Source: Magnolia sinica
Taxonomy: Eukaryota; Streptophyta; Magnoliopsida; Magnoliales; Magnoliaceae
NCBI RefSeq assembly: GCF_029962835.1
Contig: NC_080581.1
Coordinates: 21,528,001-21,592,000 of the forward strand
Length of the DNA: 64,000 nucleotides
Direction: 5' to 3'
Shown: in pieces, positions 12,481 to 22,566 of the stretch
Layout: each line of letters opens with the position of its first letter
How positions within the stretch are numbered: the stretch's first letter is position 1
The notes under the pieces: model-generated
The model's database searches: none
What the model was told of the DNA's origin: nothing
Seen by the model: the letters and a program-made list of their open reading frames with translations, nothing else
Position numbers and translations under genes: made by a program

Positions 12481-13235
12481 CATCGATGTTATCGACAGCT
12501 TGTTGATATATCGATGTTTGATCAACGATATATTAACAGGTTTTAGATATATCGAGAATGAATTTGAACCGTCAACTTGGTGGACAGTTACAATATGGTG
12601 TTGATAGTATCAAGATATTATCGATATATCGATAAACTATTGAATTTTAGATGTTCGTTGTTGGACACTAACAGCCATAATTCGATATTATCCACAAGCT
12701 GTCGATATATTGATATATCGATATATCGATATTATATGAAAATCCATTGATGCTTGCTGGATAATTGTCATCCAGTTTCGAAATTATCGACACAATATAG
12801 ATATTATTAATGACTTACGTCGATTATTCGACGATATGTCGATCGGATCTATAACTTACGTCCATGATATCGATGATATGTTGATATAATCGATTTTACA
12901 TACATGATTGCTTTATACGTATATATCATCGACATATTGTCGATGTATCCATCGTCATCGTTGATATGATCGATAACTTGTCGATATATCGACAAAATAT
13001 GGAATTTGTGGCATTGGTTTCTGGACACTAACAGCCATAATTCGATATTATCCACAAGTTGTCGATATATCGATATATCAATAAAGTTTCGAGATATCGA
13101 CATTATATGAAAATCCATTGATGCTTGCTGGACAATTGTCATCCAGTTTCGATATTATTGACAAATTGTCGATATGATCGATGACTTACGTCGATAATAT
13201 AGATGATATGTCGATGTAATCGATTTTACGTATAT
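12481..13235. repeat. TATCGA-rich repeat with 360-bp tandem duplication
   Basis: Dense, degenerate copies of TATCGATA / TCGATATATCGA fill the block. A 360-bp duplication is superimposed: GGACACTAACAGCCATAATT occurs at 12663 and 13023, and the following 130 bp (TATGAAAATCCATTGATGCT, then TTGTCATCCAGTTTCG) match in register. ATGATATGTYGATRTAATCG also repeats (about 12874 and 13204). Open frames here are by-products. Confidence 0.85.
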
Positions 13236-14935
13236 ATTTGTAATTTTATTTTATGTTTTTTTATTTTATGTTTTTTGTTTTTTGTTTCAGTTAGCTTGTT
13301 GTACACACCCATGTCAGTACACACCCTCCATGTTAGCCATCCCCACTAGGGATCGATACGAAGATGAATAAATTCCATCCTTGTTGGGAGTATTTGAAAT
13401 TTTATTAAGACGAAAAAGTTGGGGTTGTATTGTAGCACTATGGATCGATACGAGGGTGAATAAATTCCGTCCTTGCTTTTAGTGTTTGTATTTTTTAGCA
13501 ACCAGCGAAGGAAAATATACCTAAATAAGACTTTAATTTCACTAACGAACTATAGAGGTGTCCCAAAGGAATAATTTATGGATCTTCTAAGGAATGCTTT
13601 GAATGATGCTCGAAATGTTCGTTCCACTAATCCCCGGTGATTAGTCTGGACGATTTTTCTCTCATAAATTTCAGGTTTCTTTTTTATATGCTCTTCTCGT
13701 GGCACTTAAACCCATGATCTCAGTGTTAAAATGCACTTTCTACTACTAAGCCATGAGGTTGGAACCCTAGTTCCTGTATTAATTTTCCTTTCTTCTGATG
13801 TTTTTTTTTTTTTTTTACTTAAATTCAAATAATTGTGAAGAGATAAATGAGTTGGGATGTGACAGGGATAAAACCCTTATCCTGTTAGAATCTAGAATCA
13901 TGTTCTCTTCTTGATCCATCCGTTTTAGAGAAACTCTATTTATGCATAAGCATTAAAAAAAAAAAAAAAGAGAAGAAGAAGAAGAAGACAAATTGAGAGG
14001 AATAACTATAGAATATGTGATGGTCCATTAAGATCTTGCTATATAATTGATTGTATTTAATGGTCATTCTAACTATGAATTAAGTAGGTGATTAGTTTAT
14101 TTTCACTCTCGCAATAGTTAGTCAAATCGCTGAACGAGAATTGTTTATTTTAAACTTCACCAAAGTCTTAAAAATATATAAATGCCATCAGGGGTTGTTT
14201 GGCACCATGAATTTAGGAGGGTTTGAGGGGATTTCAAATCTTCTAATATGTTTCGCACCATAAGGTAATTGGGGGGTTTCAAATCCAAGGGATTTGAAAT
14301 CCAAGGTGAAAGCATGGATTACATTTAAAATCATTTCAAGAGTTGCATGCGTAATGTATGTGCCATAGGCTACTAATCTATTGGCCACATGGCTCCTCTT
14401 CTTAATACGATGACTCCTCTTCCTCCGAACTAGTTTGAATTGATGCAAAGCCATAGAAAAATGCTATTGTACAGAAGTTGCAGTGGATCCAACATCTTAC
14501 AGAAGATATTATTCAGTTTACTCTTTCCTTCCATGTGGCCTATCAAGTGACTCTATTTGGGTCATGCCGAGTCGAGTGAGTTGTGTTGTGTTGACTGATA
14601 TATTAGTATACAAGGCTCTGGGACTACACTTTGGAGATATCCATGTTGTCACTGTGACTTACATCGGGGATTTGGAGAATGTCATTGGAAATTCTTAATA
14701 TGCTATTTTTCTTTCCAACAAAAGGGCCGCAATCATTGACAGATGAGATGATGAACAATGATTTTGATGGGGACATGTACTAGGTGTTAAGAAATCGTGG
14801 GGTTCGTAACCATTCCATATTAGTTTATTAAGTAGAGAAAAGTCGAAAGAAATGCAGAGAATGCATTGGCTCCTTACCCCTAGCTCGAACATCAACCTCT
14901 AAAGCTGTATCGACGAACAGCTCCTGTAACATCAA
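13236..14935. other. Non-coding stretch with small repeats
   Basis: No host gene recognised. It holds a T run at about 13799-13818, an A/GAA-rich tract at about 13955-13990, and a hAT-like MITE end around 14189-14310 (CAGGGGTTGTTTGGCACC followed by inverted copies of GGGATTTGAAATCC). Confidence 0.5.
13690..13772 (-). repeat. tRNA-like (SINE-type) fragment
   Basis: On the minus strand GGCTTAGTAGTAGA resembles a Pol III A box. About 30 bp further, GATCATGGGTTTAAGTGCC resembles a degenerate B box. This spacing is typical of tRNA-derived plant SINEs. No tail or target duplication was identified. Confidence 0.35.
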
Positions 14936-15455
14936 CCACTCAATAGGAATTGAGCGGGGCAAAATAGGAATTGAGCGGGGCAAACATGAAATTTAGCGGG
15001 GGAAACTAGAAATTGAGCGGGGCGAACATGAAATTCAGTGGGGCAAGCATGAAATTCAACGGGGCAAACTTGAAATTGAGCGGGGCAAGCATGAAATTCA
15101 GCGGGGTAAGCATGAAATTCAGCGGGGCAAGCATGAAATTCAGCGGGGCAAACTAGGAATTGAGCGGGGTAAACATGAAATTCAACGGGGCAAACTAGGA
15201 ATTCAACAGGGGAAACTAGAAATTGAGGGGGGCAAATATGAAATTGAGCAGGGCAAGCATGAAATTGAGCGGGGAAAAATAGAAATTTAGCGGGGCAAAC
15301 ATGAAATTTAGCGAGACAAACTTGAAATTCAGCGGGACAAGCATGAATTTGAGAGGGGCAAACATGAAATTCAGTGGGGCAAGCATGAAATTCAGCGGGG
15401 CAAACTAGGAATTGAGCAGGGAAAACATGAAATTGAGTGGGGCAAACATGAAATG
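14936..15455 (-). repeat. 21-bp tandem array, middle block (inverted)
   Basis: About 25 copies of the same unit in minus orientation (GAAATTGAGCGGGGCAAAC plus two bases). Some copies read AAGCATGAAATTCAGCGGGG. It starts about 215 bp beyond the 3' end of the ULP-like gene. It leaves a 232-codon open frame (14932-15630, minus) that reads as repeats of FHVCPAE/FLVCPAQ; I treat this as an artefact of the 21-bp period. ATGTATA-rich repeats follow at 15455-15590. Confidence 0.92.
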
Positions 15456-15671
15456 TATACAACACAATGTATATCCAACAATGTATATAACATAATGTAC
15501 AATGTATACAACAGGAAATGGTACATAAGTGAGACAACAATGTACAATGTATATTCAATAATGTGTAAAATACAATGTATATAGTACAACATTTCAACAA
15601 AATTGCTCCCATGCCCTTAACAAATATCATCTACAGACTAGAGACAAGCAGTCATATTGTATTGACTTCCT

Positions 15672-18577
15672 CTAATCAGTAGTGAATTTTTGCATGTCTA
15701 TTCCTGCTAAGGTGAGACTACTACACAAAATGTCGATGTATTTCAATACGAATATACCGCAGTAATAATCATTGTCCTGCTTCGGCACTGATTCATCGAC
15801 TCTGACGGTCCATTTCTTCCCTTCAAGCGTAGTGCTGTCTCCAGTGACATGAAAGAGGATGGGGAGTGCATCGGTCATCTTCCTCATCGTATGCTTGTAC
15901 TTTATTAATGGATTTGTGCTTAAGCTATCCACAATAACCATTTCCCTCTCTTGGATATATGAACAACAAAAACCAATGTGAATTTTCATGGTTTATGGGC
16001 GCATACACTTGTCCATGATTGAAAAAATAATATATTAGTAAAAAATGAATAGAACACAACACTCACAGAAGAAGTTCTGGGACGAGTGCATTACCCGTTC
16101 ATAACACCAAATCTCTTTGGTGTATGGTCTATCTCGCTGCTTCACAATTGCGTAGACCGAGTTCAGCTCGACTATTAGCTCGGCCCATTCTGACGTTGAG
16201 TTCGATGCCCAGTATGCGATCAAAACCGGCAAACACCTCTCAATCATTGGCTGTTACAGACAGACATGATCAAAGATCAATACATGTAAGAAGTTGAAAA
16301 AGTGAAACATATTTAGTATTGTCCGAATTAAACAGTCACCATAAAAAATGTTGGACAAAACTTGCAATCTTGAGGATAGGCTATTGCCAGGTCGATCCGC
16401 CTCTTCTCAAGGAAATCGATGTATTTGTTGATAGCATAATCAATAGGATAGTATGATTTAGCCATATATTAATATAACAAATAATTACATGTCAATCAAT
16501 GCATATAGAGAATAAATTAGTGATGCCTACCACGCTATCAACCCACGCATCCTTCACCCATATCGTACCAAACTAGGAGTAGGCTGCCGTGGCCTTGTTC
16601 GCTTCATACCAATCCTCTACCTCTTTCAATTACTTTGCAGATAGTATCCTGAATGGATCCATCTGTAGAGGAAATGGTATCGGAGTAATGGCAAAACTTG
16701 TTGCAGCCTTAGGTTCGAGAACCAAACCAGGGGTTGTATCAAATGCAGACAGGGACAAGTATGGAGAAACCTTATAAATTGATGGCTTCAGTACCCTTAT
16801 GGGTCTTCTCTGATAGACGGGATGAGAAGTGGATGTATCCAATACATTACCCTTGGCGAAACCAAACGTGTGCACATCGAAATCCCCATGCATGAAGCAT
16901 TCTTTCTCTTTAATATCATTTTCTTCCCCTCTCTTCAACTCCTCACCCTCCTCCTCCATCGTACAATCTTCCTTCTCCTTATTAAACTCCTCTCTCTCCT
17001 TCGCTAACTTTTCTTTCTCTTCAAAAAATAAATCATTCTCCCTTTTCAATGCTTCTTTCTCTTTCAGTAACGCCTCCCTCTCAGCAACCCTCGCTTCTTT
17101 CCTTCTCAAGTCTTCCTTCTCTTTCCTCAATTTTTCCCTCTCCTTCTTCAATTCCTCTCTCTCCTTCTTCAACTCTTCCTTCTCAACCCGGAATTCCTCC
17201 ATAAGAATAATATCCCCCCTCGGTCCCTCTCCCTCCACGCCTTTCTCAGTATTTTTGCCCTCTTCGTCTGATTCATCTTTCTCCTCATGATCACTCTCAT
17301 TACCCTCTTGCTCATCTTCCTAGGTCTCAGTGAGTTACAAAGTGTAACGATGGGTGTGTAAGAGGAATGATACCTTTACAAAAGCAGAAAAAATATAGTT
17401 CATTTTTTCATAACATCTTACCTGGAAACTTTCACGAACTGATCTCACCGCATTCGTTTCCCATTCTCGAAGGGTCGGTTCTAATTTCATTATTACTGAT
17501 GTTTGCAAAAGAACGAAGAGTATTGTTAAATATAAAAGCGTATACCTGTTAGAATTAAGCAAAATAAATGCCAGAGAAATATATTAACTTACAACTTTAT
17601 TTTCGAGAATAACATATATTTTGTTGTACCTCTAACCCTTTCAGCCTCGATATTGATTGAAGCGTGGAATTTGATGGGGAACATACGAAACAACACACTC
17701 TTGCAGGGCAGGTAGTATCTCTACTGCCCATACCTGTTAGAATGAAATTGCACCGGGTTAAAAATCCATAATTGAATATAGAGGATAAATATATAAAAAA
17801 TAAAAGGTGTTCTTACTTGTAGAGGAAGGAGGCAACCACATACAGTGTACCGAGGGGCACTTGATGCGGCAACGCCAGATTTTATTCCTTACGACGTTGT
17901 ATAGTACCCCAAACTACCCCAAGAATAGCTATATAAATCATCTAGCGAGTCCACCAAGTGAATATAATCCATGTTGCACATGGTTTTTGGTTCAGTTCCC
18001 TTGAGAAAGAACTCTACAACGAGGAGTAGGGCAACCTTCACGAACTCTACAACTAGGAGTATGGCAACCTTCACGACATCCTCGTGCTTCTTGCTGTCAA
18101 CTAATCTATAAAAAACATCCATTAGGTCCTTCTTTAATACTAGATATTGCTAGAAGTATTTGTCTCTTAATGTACTCATAGTGCCATAAATTTTCGGTAC
18201 AGTAAGATCTCCAGTCTTAAGGCCCGTAATGAGGGTGAATCCATCTCGGTAAACTGCACTCGTCTCCCTCTGATCTTAAATACTAGATCACCTTTATATC
18301 GTTGAAAAAGAAGGTGAAATAGAGCCTCTAAAAATCTAAAGGATGTAGCATGTAATAGAAATGAAAAAGGGGATTGGCTAAACAAATTTAGTCGACTATC
18401 GTGCTTTTCCAATCCACCCTTCACCTTCTCAAACCACCATTTCAGTGTACACCTAGAGGTTGGGTTGGGGATTACAACAGAATATTCGTCACCTGCAAAG
18501 ATGAAAATGAAAAACATATCAAACATAAAATTCACAACATAAACATACTGTACAAAATCAGAAATAAATGAAAACAA
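15672..18577 (-). pseudogene. DUF1985 / coiled-coil / Ulp1-protease-like gene of the kind carried by MULEs, decayed
   Basis: Read right to left. 18577-17889 is a DUF1985-like region (RLNLFSQSPFSFLLHATSF, LITGLKTGDLTVPKIYG, SLDDLYSYSWGSLGY) with a frameshift near 18235-18245 and a TAG near 18150. 17238-16630 is a charged coiled coil of KEREELKKEREKLRKE type followed by a linker. 16620-16250 has exon-like fragments (AINKYIDFLEKRRIDLA). 16247-15672 is a C48 (Ulp1/SENP) domain end, with VIVDSL and VPKQDNDYYCGIFVLKYID, which contain the family's Asp, Gln and Cys sites. The residue before Cys is Tyr where DCG is usual, and the His motif (KIHIGF) is atypical. The family cleaves SUMO-like proteins; activity here is doubtful. 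Introns are likely but not resolved. Arrays of the 21-bp repeat lie on both sides. Confidence 0.78.
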
Positions 18578-18614
18578 TGTAGCATTTCATGAATTTGAAC
18601 AAGGTTCATATGAA

Positions 18615-19560
18615 ATAGAGATAGAAATTGAGCAAGGAAATACCAGAAATTTTGTAATACAAACTATCAAAATAAGTGAGGCAAACATGAAATTGAATAG
18701 GACAAACTAGATATTCAGCGAGAGACACTGGAAAAACAGTGGGGCAAGCTGAAAATTCAGCGGGCCAAACTGCAAAATTGAGGGGCAATTACATGAAATT
18801 GAGCGGGGCAAACATGAAATTGAGCAGAGTGAACTAGAAATTCAGCAGGGGAAACATTAAATTGAGCGGGGCAAACTAGAAATTCAGTGGGTCAAACTTG
18901 AATTTCAACGAGGGAAACTTGAATTTGAGTGGGGTAAACTTGAAATTTAGCGGGGTAGACTTGAATTTGAGCAGGGCAAACTTGAAATTTAGCGGGGCAA
19001 ACAAGAAAATGAGCGGGGCAAACATGAAATTCAGCGAGGGGAAAAACATGAAATTCAACGGGGGAAACTAGAAATTAAGCGGGGCAAACTATGAATTCAA
19101 TGGGGCAAACTAAAAAATCAGCGGGGGAAACATGAAATTGAGCGGGGCAAACTAGAAATTCAGCAGGGGAAACATTAAATTGAGTGGGGCAAACTAGAAA
19201 TTCAGCGGGGGAAACATGAAATTGAGTGGGGCAAACTAGAAATTCAGCGGGGGAAACATTAAATTGAGCGGGGCAAACTAGAAATTGAGCAGGGTAAACT
19301 TGAATTTTAGCGAGGAAAACTTGAATTTGAGTGGGGTAAACTTCAAATTCAGTGGGGCAAACTTAAATTTGAGCAAGGTAAACTAGAAATTCAGCGGGGC
19401 AAATAAGAAATTGAGCGGGGGAAACTTGAATTTGAGCGGGGCAAACTACAAAATCAGCGGGGCAAACTAGGAAATCAGCGAGGCAAACATGAAATTGAGC
19501 GGGGGAAACGTGAAATTCAGTGGGGCAAACTAGAAAATCAGTGGTGTAAACTTAACAGAT
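18615..19560 (-). repeat. 21-bp tandem array, right part 1 (inverted)
   Basis: About 44 copies of the 21-bp unit in minus orientation, immediately upstream of the ULP-like gene. At 19134-19285 two variants alternate (..TTGAGCGGGGCAAACTAG and ..TTCAGCGGGGGAAACATG), forming a 42-bp dimer. Read inward, it mirrors the left array next to the transposase. Confidence 0.92.
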
Positions 19561-20065
19561 AAGTTCATGTATGGAGCCCAAAAACTAAATGTATCCAATG
19601 TTCAAATGGACCACACCACATGAAAATTTTGAATTGAACTTCTCATATTTATCATTTCTTAGGGGCCACAAAAGTTTTAGATCAAGCTTATAATTGTGTT
19701 TTCTATTAATCCATGTCTATATGATCTTATGAATAGGTTTGATAATAAGCAAACATCACTGTTGGGCCCACTATGGTTTTAACGGTGGAAATCATTATGC
19801 CCACTATTTCCCGTGGTATGATCCACTCGATCTTTTGATATGCTTCAGTTTAGGGCTACACGGCTAAGATTAGATGGAAGAACGGATGAACGTCGTGGAT
19901 ATACTACATACATTCAATGTGGGCCCATATGACTTTACTTAGTACAATGGGAGCGGACTGACTAACTCAGTACGCAATCCGATTATGCTTGCTATGATGT
20001 TTTATTTGTAATACATCATATTCATCAGATTATGTATACACCAAAACCCCATATGTGGGAGGGAA
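19561..20065. mobile_element. MITE remnant inside the right array
   Basis: A non-array stretch interrupts the 21-bp repeats. Its right part (about 19900-19982) reads TACATTCAATGTGGGCCCA, then ACTCAGTACGCAATCCG. In reverse complement this matches the end found at 42206-42290 (CGGATTGCG..ACTCAGTACG..GGGCCCAC). The left end is not recognised, so it is truncated or diverged. Confidence 0.5.
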
Positions 20066-20729
20066 CCTATATATTGAACAGGGCAAACATGAAATTCAAC
20101 GGGGGAAATAGAAAATTCAGAGGGAAAAACTGAACAATGAGCGGTGTAAACATGAAATTCAGTAGGGGAAATATGAAATTCAGCGGGGCAAACTATGAAA
20201 TTCAGCAAGCCAAACTAAAAAATCAGCGGGGCAACCTAGAAAATCAGTAGGGGAAACATGAAATTGAGCGGGGCAAACTAGAAATTCAGTGGGGGAAACA
20301 TGAAATTGAGCGAGACAAACTAGAATTTCAGCGGGGGAACATTAAATTGAGTAGGGCAAACTAGAAAATCAGTGGGGAAAACTTGAATTTCAGTTATGGA
20401 AACTTGAATTTGAGAGGGGCAAACTTCAAATTCAGCGGGGCAAACTTCAATTTGAGTGGGGCAAACTAGAAATTCAGCGGGGCAAACAAGACATTGAGCG
20501 AGGCAAACTTGAATTTTGAGCAGGGCAAATTACAATATCAGTGGGGCAAACTAGGAAATCAGCGAGGCAAACATGAAATTGAGTGGAGGAAACATGAAAT
20601 TCAGCGGAGGAAACTTGAATTTGAGTGGGGCAAACTACAAAATTAGCGGGGCAAATTAGAAAATCAGCGAGACAAACATGAAATTGAGTGGAGGAAACAT
20701 GAAATTGAGCGGGGCAAACTAGAAAATCA
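20066..20729 (-). repeat. 21-bp tandem array, right part 2 (inverted)
   Basis: About 31 further copies of the 21-bp unit, same orientation as 18615-19560, with more substitutions. The last recognisable unit ends near 20729, where a truncated MITE begins. Confidence 0.92.
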
Positions 20730-20734
20730 TTATG

Positions 20735-21237
20735 CCCATTGTGTTCGGTGCTTTGTGGGCCCCATCATGATGTATGTGTTTCATCCATGCTGTCCATCTA
20801 TTTTTATAAATCATTTTCTGATATTATATAAAAAATAAGGTATATCTTGATCTCAATTGGACCACATTACACGAAACAGTGTTTCATGAACATCGACCAT
20901 TAAAAACTTTTTGGGGGTCATAAAAGTATTGGATCAAGATGATCTTTGTTTTTAGACTTCATCTAGGTCTTTATGACCTAATAAACAGATTGGATTTCAG
21001 ATAAGCAGTATAGTGGGCCTCAGGAGGATTTAAATGATGGATATCCAATCACTATTGTTTTCCTGTAGTGTGGTACATCTAAGATTTATATCCCTCTTAT
21101 TTTTAGGATGAAGCCCTGAAATGATCTTTACAAATGGATGAACGGAATGGTTGAAACACATACATCATGGTGGGGCCCACGGAGCATCGACCACCAGCCA
21201 CGGGGCTGGTGTCAGGGGGAGTAGCCAATCCGTTTTC
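20735..21237. mobile_element. Truncated copy of the 30879-31424 MITE family
   Basis: It matches the MITE at 30879-31424 through its interior (TCGGTGCTTTGTGGGCCCC; ..CACATACATCATGGTGGGG) to the right terminal repeat (CAGGGGGAGTAGCCAATCCG). The outer left terminal repeat is missing, and the copy abuts the 21-bp array directly. Confidence 0.75.
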
Positions 21238-21388
21238 TATACTACATACATTCAATGTGGGCCCAACTGAGTTTAAAATATACCTGTGGTGCGTGATTTC
21301 TTCCCTGAACCGACAATTTTTGGAAGAAGACAAAATGCTGAGGCCCACAAAATGAGTTTTTTTTCGTCTTTCTCATGGAACCGAGCGT

Positions 21389-21412
21389 GGGGGGGGGGGG
21401 GGGGGGGGGGGG
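21389..21412 (+). repeat. Run of 24 G
   Basis: Uninterrupted G homopolymer located where the left inverted repeat has only CCCC. It could form a G-quadruplex; its length may also be affected by sequencing or assembly. Confidence 0.95.
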
Positions 21413-21515
21413 TGAAAGCAACGAGAAAGTAGCAGTGGAAAGGGAGATAAAAATCAAACAGTGAAAAGGGAGAGGAAGAGGTCTAATTTGCAAAAGAAAG
21501 TTTGTATTCTTTCAT
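21389..21515 (-). repeat. Right terminal inverted repeat of the candidate MULE
   Basis: The outer 38 bp (21478-21515) match 979-1016 in reverse complement with one mismatch. Looser similarity continues to the poly-G run. Confidence 0.6.
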
Positions 21516-21594
21516 CTGCCTCAAAGAACCAAATATCGACCATTAAAAAAAACTCTGGTAAGCCATGCTTTAGGAAAAGTTTGGAACACGCCCG

Positions 21595-22071
21595 TGTGGG
21601 ACTTAATCTATATGCGGAATAGGCCCACGGATCTGTCTGTACATGGGACATGGCGATCAGGGGTCGGATAGCTTACCTAGCTGAGACGCCGCCATGGAAG
21701 CCGGATAAGAATACCAGAATACCTGTAGAACTTAGGATCTTCCTCTCCTTCACACCCTTTCTGCAAATCAGTAAATGGGACTCGAATTTTTGCTGTAGTG
21801 TAGGATTGGGGACCCAGCTCTCTTTTATAGAGTCTGTGGAGAGGGAGTTTGAAACCCATCACAACTCTCTCTCCCATGCTCCACGTTGTAGCATCCTAGT
21901 TCAACTCAAACTGCTGTCTGCGTAAGACAGCTATAACATTCCAGCCCTAGTACGCAGAGCTACGCAGCGCATCACCTAAAGTGGGGCCCACTAGTCTACT
22001 CAATCATCCAGTCCAACTGTATAACAATCTAGACCGTTGATCAGTGAGGCCCACTAAATAGAGTTCTTACA
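21595..22071 (-). repeat. Copia 3' LTR (477 bp)
   Basis: TG..CA ends (TGTGGGACTTAATC..GTTCTTACA). It has a minus-strand TATAAAAG box at 21822-21829. Confidence 0.97.
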
Positions 22072-22090
22072 TTCTTCTACTTGGGCCTCA
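22072..22090 (-). other. Copia polypurine tract
   Basis: On the minus strand, purine-rich AAGTAGAAGAA directly precedes the 3' LTR, as expected for the plus-strand primer. Confidence 0.7.
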
Positions 22091-22566
22091 TTGAGCAACG
22101 TCAATAATAGTCATATATATAATAATTTTGTAAACAAGTTTTGATATTTTAGGAAGATATCTAAATGGTTAACCAATGAAAATAGTTGGACAATATGAGT
22201 AATGCTATTCAATCTGGTCCATCAAAACAGTCAGTATCGAAACGCGGTAGTCATCACAACATTTAATTTAGGCAAAGTGAGTCTAAGCGCGATCACAAAT
22301 ACTTTCAATCTTAACGACATAGATCACGAACTAGGAAATGTGGTATAAGGATTACACACTTTAGTGTGATAATATGTGCCTATCCTTAAGAGGTCCTGAA
22401 GCTTTTTCATGTCTCCAATGAGACACAACTGTAGTTCCACTTATTCAAAATTTACGCATATATATATAAATAAGCGGAAATAAATCTTTATATCAAAATC
22501 ATCCAAATAAACTGTATAAAACGAGATCTCTAAGTGTCTGTGAAAATCAAAGTCGCTCAACTCCCA

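Larger units (their letters stand above)
979..21515. mobile_element. Candidate giant Mutator-like element (MULE) with 21-bp repeat arrays at both ends
   Basis: Seen: 979-1016 and 21478-21515 are inverted repeats matching at 37 of 38 bases. Weaker similarity continues inward for about 100 bp; both arms reach TTGCTTTCAC followed by a C run (1104-1107; G run 21389-21412 on this strand). Inside lie 21-bp repeat arrays in opposite orientation at the two ends, a MULE transposase (+) and two minus-strand genes of families usually carried by MULEs. Known: Mutator elements have long terminal inverted repeats, and MuDR has two convergent genes driven from them; Kaonashi MULEs of Arabidopsis carry ULP-like genes. 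Inferred: this is one element, later hit by a solo LTR (2309-5423) and MITEs. Against: no 9-11 bp target duplication is visible (GTTGTTTTT on the left, CTGCCTCAA on the right), so two separate insertions or recombination are possible. Confidence 0.55.

Noticed and set aside
16829..17290. 153-codon plus-strand frame rich in Ser/Phe
   Set aside because: It is the antisense shadow of the charged coiled coil (16630-17238, minus) of the ULP-like gene.
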